From contig NZ_JBELMH010000004.1 in assembly GCF_042096055.1 (NCBI RefSeq), forward strand, positions 1 to 64,000: a stretch of 64,000 nucleotides of DNA. Reading direction: 5' to 3'. Below the pieces are notes generated by a model. That model made no database searches and was not told the origin of the DNA. It saw nothing but the letters and a program-made list of their open reading frames with translations. Each line of letters starts with the position of its first letter. Position 1 is the first letter of the stretch. The DNA comes from Citreimonas sp042096055. Lineage in GTDB: Bacteria > Pseudomonadota > Alphaproteobacteria > Rhodobacterales > Rhodobacteraceae. Below, piece after piece: positions 31,487 to 40,798 of this stretch. Position numbers and translations under genes: made by a program.

Positions 31487-32424
31487 GCGTACTTCTCGAT
31501 ATCCTGCTGTCCGTCGGAATGTGGGAGGCGGTGCTGCGCATCGCGACGCCGCTGATCTTCGGCACGCTGGGCGTGCTTCTGTGCGAACGCGTGGGCGTAC
31601 TGAACCTCGGGATCGAGGGGATCATGGCTTTCGGCGCGATGATCGGCTGGCTGACGGTCTACTCGGGCGGCGATCTCTGGGCCGGCATGGCGGCGGCCGC
31701 GGCGGGCGGCGCGATCTTCGGCCTGCTGCACGCGCTGCTGACGGTGACGCTGGGGCTCAGCCAGCACGTCACGGGCCTCGGGATCACGCTGTTCGCGTCG
31801 AGCTTCGCCTACTACGTCTTCCGCCTGGCGGTGCCCACGGCAAGCTCTCCGCCCACGATCGAGCCGTTCCGTCCGCTGCCGGTGCCGCTCTTGTCCGACG
31901 TGCCCTTGATCGGGCCGATCCTCTTCACGCAGACCGCGCCGACATACCTGGCGCTGGGGTTGGTCGCCGCGCTGGCGTGGATGCTCTACCGCACGCCGCT
32001 GGGGCTGGCGATCCGCATGACGGGCGAAAACCCGCACGCGGTCGATGCGCAGGGCATCGACCCGATCGCGCTGCGGATCGCGACGATCGCGGCGGGCTCG
32101 GCGCTGATGGGGCTGGGCGGCGCGTTCCTGACGCTGGCGGCGTTCAACTCGTTCTTCCCGACCATGGTGCAGGGCCGCGGCTGGGTCTGCATCGCGCTGG
32201 TGGTCTTCGCGCTGTGGCGACCGGGGCGGGCGCTGCTTGGGGCGCTGCTCTTCGCCTTCTTCGACGCGTTCCAGCTGCGCCTGCAGACGGCGGTGGACGG
32301 TGTGCCGTACCAACTGTTCCTGATGATGCCCTACCTGCTGTCGATCCTGGCGCTGATCGTCATGGCGCGGCGCGCGCGGGTGCCGCAGGCGCTGATGCAG
32401 CCCTACCGGCGGGGCGAGCGGTAG
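31483..32424 (+). CDS. ABC transporter permease (BMP-type nucleoside importer)
   Basis: A 313-aa second permease of the same family, with the hallmark CERVGVLNLGIEGIMAFGAMIGW near residue 34-56 (quoted in part: VGVLNLGIEGIMAFGA) and TGENPHAVDAQGIDP in the ATPase contact loop. The start overlaps the preceding permease (ATGA). It is the last gene of the operon and is followed 12 bp later by a strong bidirectional hairpin. Confidence 0.9.
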   Translation: MSVLLDILLSVGMWEAVLRIATPLIFGTLGVLLCERVGVLNLGIEGIMAFGAMIGWLTVYSGGDLWAGMAAAAAGGAIFGLLHALLTVTLGLSQHVTGLGITLFASSFAYYVFRLAVPTASSPPTIEPFRPLPVPLLSDVPLIGPILFTQTAPTYLALGLVAALAWMLYRTPLGLAIRMTGENPHAVDAQGIDPIALRIATIAAGSALMGLGGAFLTLAAFNSFFPTMVQGRGWVCIALVVFALWRPGRALLGALLFAFFDAFQLRLQTAVDGVPYQLFLMMPYLLSILALIVMARRARVPQALMQPYRRGER

Positions 32425-32435
32425 GCCCAAAGAAA

Positions 32436-32462
32436 ATGCCCGCCACGATCGGTGGCGGGCAT
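32436..32462. terminator. Bidirectional terminator between BMP importer and TRAP operon
   Basis: An 11-bp perfect stem, ATGCCCGCCAC pairing with GTGGCGGGCAT, with the 5-nt loop GATCG. On the minus strand the stem is followed by TTTTCTTT, giving a good intrinsic terminator for the dctP gene; it also lies just past the plus-strand permease stop. Confidence 0.85.
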
Positions 32463-32487
32463 CCTTCATTTCGCTAGACGGTGACGA

Positions 32488-33573
32488 TCAGCCGGCGCAT
32501 TCGCGCAGGGCTTCGACATCCGGGCCGTTCGGCGTGCGGCCGAGGTTGTAGGGCGCCGACGCATCGCGCCACTTGGCGTAGTCGTTCAGGTACTCGACCA
32601 TGCTCAGGTAGACCTTGGCCGAGTTCGGGTTCTCGCACGCGGTCTCGACGATCACCTCGTTGGCCATCTGCTGGATCTGCTCGAGGGTCTCGTCGTCGTA
32701 GCGGTTGATCTCGACCTCTTCCTGGAACTTCGCGTAGGCCTCGGTCGCGCGCTTCTCGGTGAAGGCGAGCGACCACAGTAGCGTGGCCTCGGCCGCGATC
32801 TCCAGCTTGCGCTGGGTCTCTTCGGACAGCGCGTCCCAGGCCTGCTGGTTGATCATCACGCCGAAAATCGACGCCGACTGGTGCCAGCCCGGCGTCGCCC
32901 AGTAATCGGTGACCTGCTGGAAGCCCGCCGACCAGTCGACGTTCGGGGTCGAGAACTCGGCCCCGTCGATCACGCCGCGCTCGAGCGACTGGTAGATCTC
33001 ACCCCCGGCCATCGAGACCTGGTTGCCGCCGAGACGCTCGAGAAGCCGGCCCTGCTCGAGGCCCGACAGGCGCAGGCGCTTGCCCTGCAGGTCGTCGAGG
33101 TTGCGGATCGGGTCGGACGTGCGGAAGCCGGATTCGTTGTTGGTCACGCCGTAGGGCAGGTAGACCATGCCGAACTGGCCGTAGATCTCGTCGTAGAGCT
33201 CGGCGCCGCCCCATTGCTGGATCCAGTTGACGTAGTCGACGGCGTTGAACAGCGCCGGGGTCGTGGCCAGCGGCGAGAACGCCGAGTCCCGGCCCGCCCA
33301 GTAGCCCGGCCAGTCCGCGCCAGCCTGGATCGTGCCGGATTCCACCGCTCCGAAGACCTCGCCGGCGGGGACCAGCGCGCCGCCTTCGAAGAACTCGATC
33401 TGCAGCTCGTCGCCGGTCAGCGCGTTGGCCAGCTCGACGAAGTGGCGGTCCGTCTCGATCAGCTCGAGCGAGGACGGCCACGTGGACGTCATGGTCCAGC
33501 TTTCCTGCGCCACGGCGGGCAGGGCCGTCGCGGCGGCAAGGGCCGTGCCCAGTGCAAGTGCCTTGGTCGTCAT
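32488..33573 (-). CDS. dctP: TRAP transporter solute-binding protein (TakP-like)
   Basis: A 361-aa DctP-family receptor with a Sec signal peptide ending ALPAVAQE (about residue 23). Its length, the SGTIQAGADWPGYWAGRD segment and the late Trp-rich region resemble the TakP branch that binds 2-oxo acids, lactate or similar carboxylates. The ligand Arg region is LQGKRLRLSGLEQGR. It is the last gene of a minus-strand operon dctQ-dctM-dctP, 77 bp after dctM, and ends at a terminator. No catabolic gene is adjacent, so the ligand is open. Confidence 0.88.
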   Translation of the reverse strand: MTTKALALGTALAAATALPAVAQESWTMTSTWPSSLELIETDRHFVELANALTGDELQIEFFEGGALVPAGEVFGAVESGTIQAGADWPGYWAGRDSAFSPLATTPALFNAVDYVNWIQQWGGAELYDEIYGQFGMVYLPYGVTNNESGFRTSDPIRNLDDLQGKRLRLSGLEQGRLLERLGGNQVSMAGGEIYQSLERGVIDGAEFSTPNVDWSAGFQQVTDYWATPGWHQSASIFGVMINQQAWDALSEETQRKLEIAAEATLLWSLAFTEKRATEAYAKFQEEVEINRYDDETLEQIQQMANEVIVETACENPNSAKVYLSMVEYLNDYAKWRDASAPYNLGRTPNGPDVEALRECAG

Positions 33574-33650
33574 CTTCAGTCTCCTCCTTGAAGAACAGTC
33601 TTGGGTCTAACGGCGTCCCGACCCGTTGTGCCGGAACGCCCGGGGCCGCC

Positions 33651-34973
33651 TCAGCCGTAAAGCGTGGACGGCAACCATGTCACCAGTTGCGGGAACAGCG
33701 CCACCAGCACGCACATCAGGACGATGATCGCGATGAACGGCAGCACGCCCCGGATGATGTGGCCTGTCCTGACGGATTTGGGCGCGATCGACCTGAGGTA
33801 GAACAGCGCGTATCCGAAAGGTGGCGTCAGGAACGAGGTCTGCAGCACCACCGCCATCAGGACCACGAACCACAGCAGGCTGACGCCCTCCATCTCCTGC
33901 ACGATGGGCAGGAAGATGGGGAAGGACAGCAGCACGATCCCCGTCCAGTCGAGGAACGCGCCCAGGATGAACACGATGACCATCATCATGGTCAGCAGCA
34001 TCCAGGGCTCCATGTCGAGCGAGCGGATGATCTCCTGCGTGGCGCGCAGGCCGCCGGTGATGTTGAACACGCCGGTGAAGGCGGTCGCGCCCAGGACGAT
34101 GAACAGGATCATCGCCGAGGTGCGGCCGGTCTCGAGCATCGCGCCGTAGAAGGTCGCCCATGTGAAGCGGCGGCGCAGGATCACGATGACCAGCGCCAGC
34201 GCCGCGCCGATGGCCGATGCCTCGGTCGCGGTCGCGATGCCCGCCAGAAGCGAGCCGAGGATACCGAAGATCAGCACCAGCGGCGGCACCGCCTCGAAGG
34301 CCAGCATGCGCAGCAGCGGGCCGCGGCCGATCTTCTCGTCCGGCTCGACCGAGGGGGCGAGGTCGGGGCGCAGGACCGAGATCACGTAGACGTAGAGCGC
34401 ATAGGCGAGGCCCAGCAGCACGCCCGGGATCATCGAGCCGGCGAACAACTCGCCCACCGACAACGGCGAGTAGCTGGCCATCAGGATCAGCATGATCGAC
34501 GGCGGGATCAGGATGCCTAGGCACCCCGATGCGGCGATCACGCCCGTGGTCAGCGTCGGCGCGTAGCCGTATTGCAGCATCGGGCGCAGCGCCATCACGC
34601 CCATCACGGTGATCGACGCGCCGATGATGCCAGTCGTGGCCGCCAGCAGGATCGAGATGAACACCACCGCCAGAGCCAGACCGCCGCGCACGCGGCTGAG
34701 CAGCAGGCGCAGCGCCTCGAACATGCGGTCGGTGACGCCGGAATCCGACAGGAACCGCGCCATCAGCACGAAGAGCGGGATCGCGATCAGCGTGTAGTTG
34801 TCCAGCACGTCGCCGAAGACGCGGTTGATGACGATGCCCAGCACCATGGTCTTGCCGGCCAGGATCGCGCCCAGCACGGCGGTCCCGCCCAGCACGAAGG
34901 CCAGCGGGTGGCCCATGAACAGGCCCAGCAGCAGCAGGCCGAACATCGAAAGGGCTAGGGGTTCGGGGCTCAT
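33651..34973 (-). CDS. dctM: TRAP transporter large permease
   Basis: A 440-aa DctM-family permease with about 12 membrane helices. Landmarks: AIPLFVLMARFLSDSGVTDRMF, AASGCLGILIPPSIMLILMASY and LTPPFGYALFYLRSI. The ATG at 34973 overlaps the dctQ stop. The long frame upstream is a shadow of dctQ. It pairs with the TakP-like receptor downstream. Confidence 0.9.
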   Translation of the reverse strand: MSPEPLALSMFGLLLLGLFMGHPLAFVLGGTAVLGAILAGKTMVLGIVINRVFGDVLDNYTLIAIPLFVLMARFLSDSGVTDRMFEALRLLLSRVRGGLALAVVFISILLAATTGIIGASITVMGVMALRPMLQYGYAPTLTTGVIAASGCLGILIPPSIMLILMASYSPLSVGELFAGSMIPGVLLGLAYALYVYVISVLRPDLAPSVEPDEKIGRGPLLRMLAFEAVPPLVLIFGILGSLLAGIATATEASAIGAALALVIVILRRRFTWATFYGAMLETGRTSAMILFIVLGATAFTGVFNITGGLRATQEIIRSLDMEPWMLLTMMMVIVFILGAFLDWTGIVLLSFPIFLPIVQEMEGVSLLWFVVLMAVVLQTSFLTPPFGYALFYLRSIAPKSVRTGHIIRGVLPFIAIIVLMCVLVALFPQLVTWLPSTLYG

Positions 34974-35464
34974 GCCTGCTCCTCGCGGCGATTGAGAATG
35001 ATCTTGAGCACTTCTGAAATGCCCTGCAGCAGCAACAGCCCGGCCGCGACGCACATCGCCATCTTCAGCGGGTAGACCGGCATCTGGATGGCGCCGTATG
35101 TCGTCTCGCCCTGGTTCCAGGACGTGATGGCGAAGTCCCACGACCGGGTCAGGAAGACCCAGGCGAAGGGAAAGAAGAAGATGACGTAGCCGGCGATCTC
35201 GACCAGCTTCAGCGTTTTCGGGCCCAGCCGTTCGGTCACCAGGTCGACGCTGACATGCGCGCGGTGGCGCAGGGCGTAGCCGCCCAGCATGATGAAGTAG
35301 AACCCGTAGAGCTGCTTCGAGACGTCGAAGGCCCAGCGGGTGGGTTCGTTGAACGCGTAGCGCAGCACGACGTCGTAGATGATGATCGCCGCGAAGACGA
35401 CCGCCACGACCGAGACGATTCTGCCTACGATCTCGTTCAATCCGTCGATGGCGCGGATGATCAT
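34970..35464 (-). CDS. dctQ: TRAP transporter small membrane subunit
   Basis: A 164-aa DctQ subunit with four predicted helices (IVSVVAVVFAAIIIYDVVLRY, then the TRWAFDVSKQLYGFYFIMLGG region and two more). I chose ATG 35464, preceded by a GGGAGGA Shine-Dalgarno on the minus strand; the longer frame is not supported. It is the first gene of the TRAP operon. The 260 bp upstream, as far as the flotillin terminator, hold no gene and no clear promoter consensus. Confidence 0.88.
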   Translation of the reverse strand: MIIRAIDGLNEIVGRIVSVVAVVFAAIIIYDVVLRYAFNEPTRWAFDVSKQLYGFYFIMLGGYALRHRAHVSVDLVTERLGPKTLKLVEIAGYVIFFFPFAWVFLTRSWDFAITSWNQGETTYGAIQMPVYPLKMAMCVAAGLLLLQGISEVLKIILNRREEQA

Positions 35465-35725
35465 GCGATTCCTCCCGAAAAACGCAGTCCAGCCCGACCT
35501 GGCGGCGCGAACCGGCCGGCGTGCTGCGTGCACCTTGTCTCGCTTGCGGCGGGAGTTCAACCGGCTTCGGTATGCCGTTGTATTCAGTGGGAAATCCGGA
35601 GGAGACTGCTTTCTACCCTCCGCGGCGCCTTCCAGGGCAAGCGTCTATCGGCTTGTGGCCGCACCTACGGGCAACAGGCCGTTGCGGCGAAGTCCGCGCT
35701 GGCCGGCCGTCTTGGCGTCCGAAAA

Positions 35726-35751
35726 GGTACCGCGCCCGCAGGCGCGGTACC
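35726..35751 (-). terminator. Intrinsic terminator of the flotillin gene
   Basis: A perfect 11-bp stem, GGTACCGCGCC (35726-35736) pairing with GGCGCGGTACC (35741-35751), with loop CGCA, followed on the minus strand by TTTTC. It lies 6 bp beyond the flotillin stop. Confidence 0.88.
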
Positions 35752-35757
35752 GTCGCG

Positions 35758-37326
35758 TCAGCTTCCCGCCTTGCCGTCCTTCGGCTTGGTCTCGAGCGCG
35801 GATTCGAGGTCGATGCCGATGGTCTCGCCCAACCGCTTCATCGCCGGCAGGCTGACCGCCATCTCGAGGATCGAATCCACCGTCTGGTTGATCGGCGAAA
35901 CCGGGCCGGCAGCATTGTTGCCGCCGCCGCCCAGGCCGGTCACGTGGTTGATGTTGATGCCGCGGATCTTCTCGGCGGGCTTCACCATCTCGGCGATGAT
36001 CTTCGGCATGGCCTCCAGCCGCGCCTTTTCCAGTTCCAGCGACACCGTCTCGGCCGACCGGCCGTTCTCGGCCGCGATGCGGGCGGCGACGCCCTTGGCG
36101 TCGGCCTCGGCGCGGACGCGGTGCGTCTCGGCCTCCTGCCGGCCGATCTCGCCCTTGGCCGCCGCGGCGACCTTGTCGGCCTCGGAGGTGATGCGCACCC
36201 GCGCGGCGTTGGCCTCGGCCTCCTGCTCGGCGGCCATCAGCGCCAGCTTGCGACGGCGTTCAGCCTCGGCCAGCTGCTGCAGGGTCTTGAGGTTCTCCTC
36301 GGCCTCGACGACCGCCTCGCGCGCCTTCTTGGCGGCGGCCTCGGCTTCACTGCCCTCGCGGCTTTTGGCGGCAGACACGATGGCGCGGTCCTGCTCGGCC
36401 AGATCCAGCGCGCGGTTCTGCGCGATCTCGGCCTCGCGGATCGCCTGTTCGCGGGCGATCGATGCGGATTGCACGTCCTGCTCCATCCGGATGCGGGCAT
36501 GCGCGGCCTCGCGTTCGGCCTGGGCCTTGTGGCGCGCGACCTCGGTCAGCTGCGCGGCCAGCAGCATCTCGATCTCCTGCGTCTGCGCGATCTCGGCGCG
36601 GCGCTGCTCCAGCTCGATCTCGAGCTTGCGGCGGTTGGCCTCGACCTCGGCCTCGCGCACGGCGACGGCGCTGTCGCCCTCGATCCGGGCACGGGTCTTC
36701 TTGCTGTCGGCGATGATCTCGGCCAAGCGTCGCATGCCGACGGCGTTGAAGGCGTTGTTCTCGTCCAGCGCCGAAAACGGCGTCTGGTCGAGATCGGTCA
36801 GCGACACGCTGTCCAGCTGCAGCCCGTAGCGCGCCATCGTGTCCTTCAGCGCACCGTGCACCTCGGCGGCGAAGGCACCGCGGTTCTCGTGCAGCTCGTC
36901 CATGGTCATGCGGGCGGCCACCGCGCGCAACGCGTCGACCATCATCCCGTCGACCAGCGACTTCAGCTGGTCCGCGTGGAAGGTCCGGTTGCCCAGCGTC
37001 TGCGCCGCCCGCGCGATCGGATCGGCCTCGGGGATGACGCTGGCGTAGAACTCGGCGCCCACGTCGACGCGCATCCGGTCCTTGGTGATCAGCGACGCCT
37101 CGCCGGTGCGGTGCACCTCCATGCGGATCGTCTGCATGTTCACCCGGCTGACCTGGTGGAAGTAGGGGATGGCCAGCGTGCCGCCCTCGATCACCACCTT
37201 GCGCCCGCCGATGCCGGTCCGCACCAGCGAGACCTCGTTGGTGGCGCGCTCGAAAAACCACGCGGCGAGCACGACCAGCGCGGCCGCGACGACGATCAGC
37301 AGGATGATCCAGGCTGTGACGGTCAT
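35758..37326 (-). CDS. Flotillin-like SPFH domain protein
   Basis: A 522-aa membrane scaffold protein. An N-terminal helix (residues 4-24, AWIILLIVVAAALVVLAAWFF split at residue 20) anchors it, the SPFH/band-7 domain follows (VSLVRTGIGGRKVVIEGG onward), then a long coiled-coil region of Ala/Glu/Arg heptads from about residue 190 to 430, ending in a Gly/Asn-rich segment. Flotillins organise membrane microdomains. No NfeD-type partner lies adjacent; instead an aldehyde dehydrogenase gene is 25 bp upstream on the same strand, so it may belong to the Liv/aldehyde dehydrogenase operon or be read from its own promoter. Confidence 0.88.
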   Translation of the reverse strand: MTVTAWIILLIVVAAALVVLAAWFFERATNEVSLVRTGIGGRKVVIEGGTLAIPYFHQVSRVNMQTIRMEVHRTGEASLITKDRMRVDVGAEFYASVIPEADPIARAAQTLGNRTFHADQLKSLVDGMMVDALRAVAARMTMDELHENRGAFAAEVHGALKDTMARYGLQLDSVSLTDLDQTPFSALDENNAFNAVGMRRLAEIIADSKKTRARIEGDSAVAVREAEVEANRRKLEIELEQRRAEIAQTQEIEMLLAAQLTEVARHKAQAEREAAHARIRMEQDVQSASIAREQAIREAEIAQNRALDLAEQDRAIVSAAKSREGSEAEAAAKKAREAVVEAEENLKTLQQLAEAERRRKLALMAAEQEAEANAARVRITSEADKVAAAAKGEIGRQEAETHRVRAEADAKGVAARIAAENGRSAETVSLELEKARLEAMPKIIAEMVKPAEKIRGININHVTGLGGGGNNAAGPVSPINQTVDSILEMAVSLPAMKRLGETIGIDLESALETKPKDGKAGS

Positions 37327-37351
37327 TGTCTTTCCTCCCTAGGGGCGATCA

Positions 37352-38827
37352 TCAGAAAGCGGGCGGGAAGTGACGCCCGCCCCGGTCCAGCGTGATCCAG
37401 CGCAGTTCGGTGAACGCATCCAGCGACCAGCGCCCGCCGTAGCGGCCCACGCCGCTGGCCTTCATGCCGCCGAAGGGCACGTGCGGCTCGTCGTTGATGT
37501 TCTGGCAGTTGACGTGCGCGATCCCGGTCTCGAGGTGCTGCGCCATCGCCAGCGCGCGCGCCTCGTTGCGCGAGAAGACCGCCGAGGTCAGGCCGTATTC
37601 CGTGTCGTTGTTGAGCGCGATCGCCTCGTCGTCGGTGCGGAAGGGGCTGACGATCACCACCGGGCCGAAGGTCTCGTCGTGCCAGATGTCCATGCTGGTA
37701 TCGACGTTCGTCAGCACCGTGGGCTCGACGAAGTTGTCCCAGGCGTTGCCGCCCAGCTCGACCCGGGCGCCCTTGGCCACCGCGTCGTCGATCAGCGCCT
37801 TGACGCGCCGCGCCTGACGCGTGTTGACCAGCGGGCCGATGACGTTGTCCTTGTCGTTCGTGTGCCCGGTCTTCAGCCGTGCCGCCCGGGCGAGGAAGCG
37901 GGACATGAAGTCGTCGTAGACCTTGTCCTGCACCAGGATCTTCTCGGTCGACATGCAGACCTGGCCCTGGTGCATGAAACTGCCGAAGTTCGCGGCCTTG
38001 GCGGCGTGGTCCAGATCCGCGTCGTCCAGCACGATCAGGCTGTCCTTGCCGCCCAGCTCGACGCAGGCTTTCTTCAGGTGCGCGCCCGCCTTGGCGGCGA
38101 TGTGCCGGCCCACGGCGGTCGAGCCGGTGAACGAGATCGCCTTGACGCGCGGGTTCTCGATCATCTCGTCGCCGACCTCGGAAACGCTCTCGCGCGAGCA
38201 GGTGACGACGTTGAAGACGCCCTTGGGAATGCCGGCCTCTTCGAGGATCTCGGCGAAATACAGCCCGCCCGCGTAGGGCGTGTCCTCGGAGGGCTTCAGC
38301 ACCACCGTATTGCCGGCGGCCAGCGCGGCGGCGAAGCCGCGCGCGGTCAGGATGCCGGGCATGTTCCACGGGCTGATCACGCTGACCACGCCCAGCGGCA
38401 CGCGCACCGCGGTCATGAACTTGCCGTGCTCGGACGGCAGCACCTCGCCGATGTTCTGGTAGCAAAGGGCCGCGGCCGAGCGGAACACCTCGGCCACGTA
38501 GCCGGCCTCGAACATCCCCTTGCCGAACCAGCCCCCACCCTCGGTGACCGCGGCGGCGACGAAGCGGTCCTTGTTGCGCTCCCACGTCTCGGCGATCTTC
38601 AGCAGCGCGTGGGCGCGATGGTGGAACGGCTGTTGCGACCACGCGGGGAACGCCGCCTGCGCGGCATCCACGGCGCGCTTCACGTCCTGTCGCGTGCCGT
38701 CGGGAATGCGCGCGTAAAGGCTGTTGTCCGAGGGGTTCAGGTCCTCGAACGTCGCGGCGGCGGGCACCCATTCGCCCGCGATGTACATGCCCTTGATGAC
38801 GGGGCCGGATTGGGCGGTATCGAGCAT
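37352..38827 (-). CDS. Aldehyde dehydrogenase (benzaldehyde/vanillin dehydrogenase type)
   Basis: A 491-aa aldehyde dehydrogenase. The cofactor motif SPWNMP, general-base Glu in CVELGGKDSLIVL and catalytic Cys in HQGQVCMSTEKI are present. The QGQVCMST variant is common in enzymes for aromatic aldehydes (vanillin, salicylaldehyde, benzaldehyde). The ATG at 38827 has an AAGGAG Shine-Dalgarno; the longer frame is not needed. It lies directly after livF, and a second, similar enzyme lies beyond the Liv genes, suggesting the importer brings in an aromatic compound whose breakdown yields aldehydes. Confidence 0.85.
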   Translation of the reverse strand: MLDTAQSGPVIKGMYIAGEWVPAAATFEDLNPSDNSLYARIPDGTRQDVKRAVDAAQAAFPAWSQQPFHHRAHALLKIAETWERNKDRFVAAAVTEGGGWFGKGMFEAGYVAEVFRSAAALCYQNIGEVLPSEHGKFMTAVRVPLGVVSVISPWNMPGILTARGFAAALAAGNTVVLKPSEDTPYAGGLYFAEILEEAGIPKGVFNVVTCSRESVSEVGDEMIENPRVKAISFTGSTAVGRHIAAKAGAHLKKACVELGGKDSLIVLDDADLDHAAKAANFGSFMHQGQVCMSTEKILVQDKVYDDFMSRFLARAARLKTGHTNDKDNVIGPLVNTRQARRVKALIDDAVAKGARVELGGNAWDNFVEPTVLTNVDTSMDIWHDETFGPVVIVSPFRTDDEAIALNNDTEYGLTSAVFSRNEARALAMAQHLETGIAHVNCQNINDEPHVPFGGMKASGVGRYGGRWSLDAFTELRWITLDRGGRHFPPAF

Positions 38828-38844
38828 TTGTCTGGCTCCTTCGG

Positions 38845-40041
38845 TCAGTTGCGGCGGGAAGGCCGCCACGCCTCGGCGCGGGCGGCGGCTTCCTCGATCT
38901 CAGTAAGGATTTGGGACAGCCGGTCGCGACTGTCGGTGTCGAGGCGGGGCATCGCGCCGCGCGGTGGTGCGGCCTGTTCAGAGCGCGTTACCGGCTTCGG
39001 CGCGGCGTCGGCGCGTCCGGATCGGGTGGCTGCGCGGGATGTATCCGACGCTCGGGCGACCAGATCGCCAATAGCGATGCCATGAACGTCGGCAGAGGCC
39101 GGCGCGGCGCGCTGCACGCTTGGTTGCAGGACGGGGCGCTTCGGCTGCGACGGTGCCGGGTTTTCCCTGGCCGCCTGTTGCGGCTTGTCTTGCGGCTTTT
39201 CCGGGGTCCGCGGGGCAGGGCGCGTCGCGGGCTTCAGGCTCGCCATCGCCGCGGCGGCGATGTCCGACGGCGCGGGGCCGGCCGTCGGCCGCGGTGCGGA
39301 GGTTGCCGGCGTCGGCACCGCGCCCGACTTGCCCTTGCCGCCGAGGTAGGCTGCCTGCACCGCCGGGTCGCTCGCCAGGCTCTTGGCCGAAGCCCCGTGC
39401 ACGATCTGCCCGTTCTCCAGCAGATAGCCGCGATCCGCGACCGCAAGGCTCGCCTTGGCGTTCTGCTCGACCAGCAGGATGCCGATCCCGGCTTCTCGCA
39501 CGGTCTTGAGGCTGGCGAAAAGGTCCTTAGACAGCAGCGGCGACAGGCCAAGGCTCGGTTCGTCCAGCATCAGGATCTCGGGCGAGGACATCATCGCGCG
39601 GCCGATCGCGACCATCTGCTGCTCGCCCCCGGACATGGTGCGCACCTGCTGTCGCCGTCGTTCGTCCAGTCGTGGAAACAGCGACATCACGCGGTCGAGG
39701 TTCGCCTCCTGGTCGTCCTGCGCGCGGGTCGCGTAGGCGCCCAGCAGCAGGTTCTCGATGACGTCCAACTCGCCGAAGACGCCGCGCCCCTCGGGCACCA
39801 GCGCCACGCCCGCCTCGACGATGCGATGCGCGGGAAGGCCCGTCAGCGTCTCGCCGCCCAGGGTGACCGAGCCCGTGACGCGGCCCTCGCTGATGCCGCT
39901 GATCGCCTTCAGCAGCGTCGACTTGCCCGCGCCGTTCGCGCCCAGGATCACCACGATCTCGCCCTTGGCGACCTGCAGCGCGGCGTTCTCCAGCGCGCGG
40001 TGCTTGCCGTAGGTGACGGATACGTCGCGCAATTCAAGCAT
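38845..40041 (-). CDS. livF: ABC transporter ATPase LivF-type with long Pro/Ala-rich tail
   Basis: A 398-aa protein whose first 235 residues are a normal LivF ATPase: Walker A GANGAGKST, signature TMSGGEQQMVAIGRAM, Walker B ILMLDEPSLGLSP. After LGGKGKSG it continues for about 160 more residues, rich in Pro, Ala, Lys and Gln and probably disordered, ending in an amphipathic helix (DRLSQILTEIEEAAARAEAW). Typical LivF proteins stop near residue 235-240. The tail is in frame and preserves codon bias, so it looks real. The start overlaps the livG stop by 8 bp. Confidence 0.9.
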   Translation of the reverse strand: MLELRDVSVTYGKHRALENAALQVAKGEIVVILGANGAGKSTLLKAISGISEGRVTGSVTLGGETLTGLPAHRIVEAGVALVPEGRGVFGELDVIENLLLGAYATRAQDDQEANLDRVMSLFPRLDERRRQQVRTMSGGEQQMVAIGRAMMSSPEILMLDEPSLGLSPLLSKDLFASLKTVREAGIGILLVEQNAKASLAVADRGYLLENGQIVHGASAKSLASDPAVQAAYLGGKGKSGAVPTPATSAPRPTAGPAPSDIAAAAMASLKPATRPAPRTPEKPQDKPQQAARENPAPSQPKRPVLQPSVQRAAPASADVHGIAIGDLVARASDTSRAATRSGRADAAPKPVTRSEQAAPPRGAMPRLDTDSRDRLSQILTEIEEAAARAEAWRPSRRN

Positions 40042-40798
40042 CGTCGTCCCCAAGGTAGGCGCGGATGACCTCGCGGTCGGACAGCACGGCGTCGGGCGTG
40101 CCTTCCGCGATCTTGGTGCCCTGCGCCATCACCACGCAGGTGTCGCAGAGCGACCGGATCGCATCCATGACGTGCTCGACCAGCACGATGGTGCGCCCCT
40201 CGTCGCGCAGGCTGCGGATCAGCGCCACGCCTTCCTCGAGCTCGGTGGGGTTCAACCCGGCCAGCCATTCGTCCAGCAGCAGCACGCGCGGCTCGCCAGC
40301 CAGCGCGCGGGCCAGTTCCACGCGCTTGGTGTCGATGTAGGTCAGCTGCCCGACGCCCAGATGAAGCTTGCGTCCCATGCCGACGCGTTCGAGCATGCGG
40401 CGGGCCTGCGTCTCGGCGCTGCGGCCCCACTTGCGGCGATGGCCGAAGACCGCGCCGGCCATGACGTTCTCCAGCACGCTCATCGACGGCAGCAGGCGCA
40501 CCAGCTGGAAGGTCCGCGACACGCCCAGCCGCGCGATCGCCTGCGGCGGCAGCCGGGTGATGTCGCGGTCGCGCAGCACGATCTCGCCTTCGCTGGCGGG
40601 CAGCGCGCCCGAGATCAGGTTCAGCGTCGTCGACTTGCCCGACCCGTTGGGTCCGATCAGGCCCAGCACCTGGTTCTCGTGCACGTCGAAATCGAGGCCG
40701 TTGACCGCGACGAGACCGCCGAACCGCTTGGTCGCACCACGCAGGGACAGGACGGTATCGTGCCTGTTCGTGCGCACTTCCATATCGTGCATGCTCAT
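40034..40798 (-). CDS. livG: ABC transporter ATPase LivG-type with divergent signature motif
   Basis: A 254-aa ATPase with Walker A GPNGSGKSTT (about residue 50). The signature region reads QLTYIDTKRVELARAL in place of the usual LSYGQ or LSGGQ, and Walker B reads VLLLDEWLAGLNP, with Trp where Pro is usual; the catalytic Glu is retained. This variant pattern may be a subfamily trait. The ATG at 40798 overlaps the livM stop. It energises the importer together with LivF. Confidence 0.9.
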   Translation of the reverse strand: MSMHDMEVRTNRHDTVLSLRGATKRFGGLVAVNGLDFDVHENQVLGLIGPNGSGKSTTLNLISGALPASEGEIVLRDRDITRLPPQAIARLGVSRTFQLVRLLPSMSVLENVMAGAVFGHRRKWGRSAETQARRMLERVGMGRKLHLGVGQLTYIDTKRVELARALAGEPRVLLLDEWLAGLNPTELEEGVALIRSLRDEGRTIVLVEHVMDAIRSLCDTCVVMAQGTKIAEGTPDAVLSDREVIRAYLGDDDA

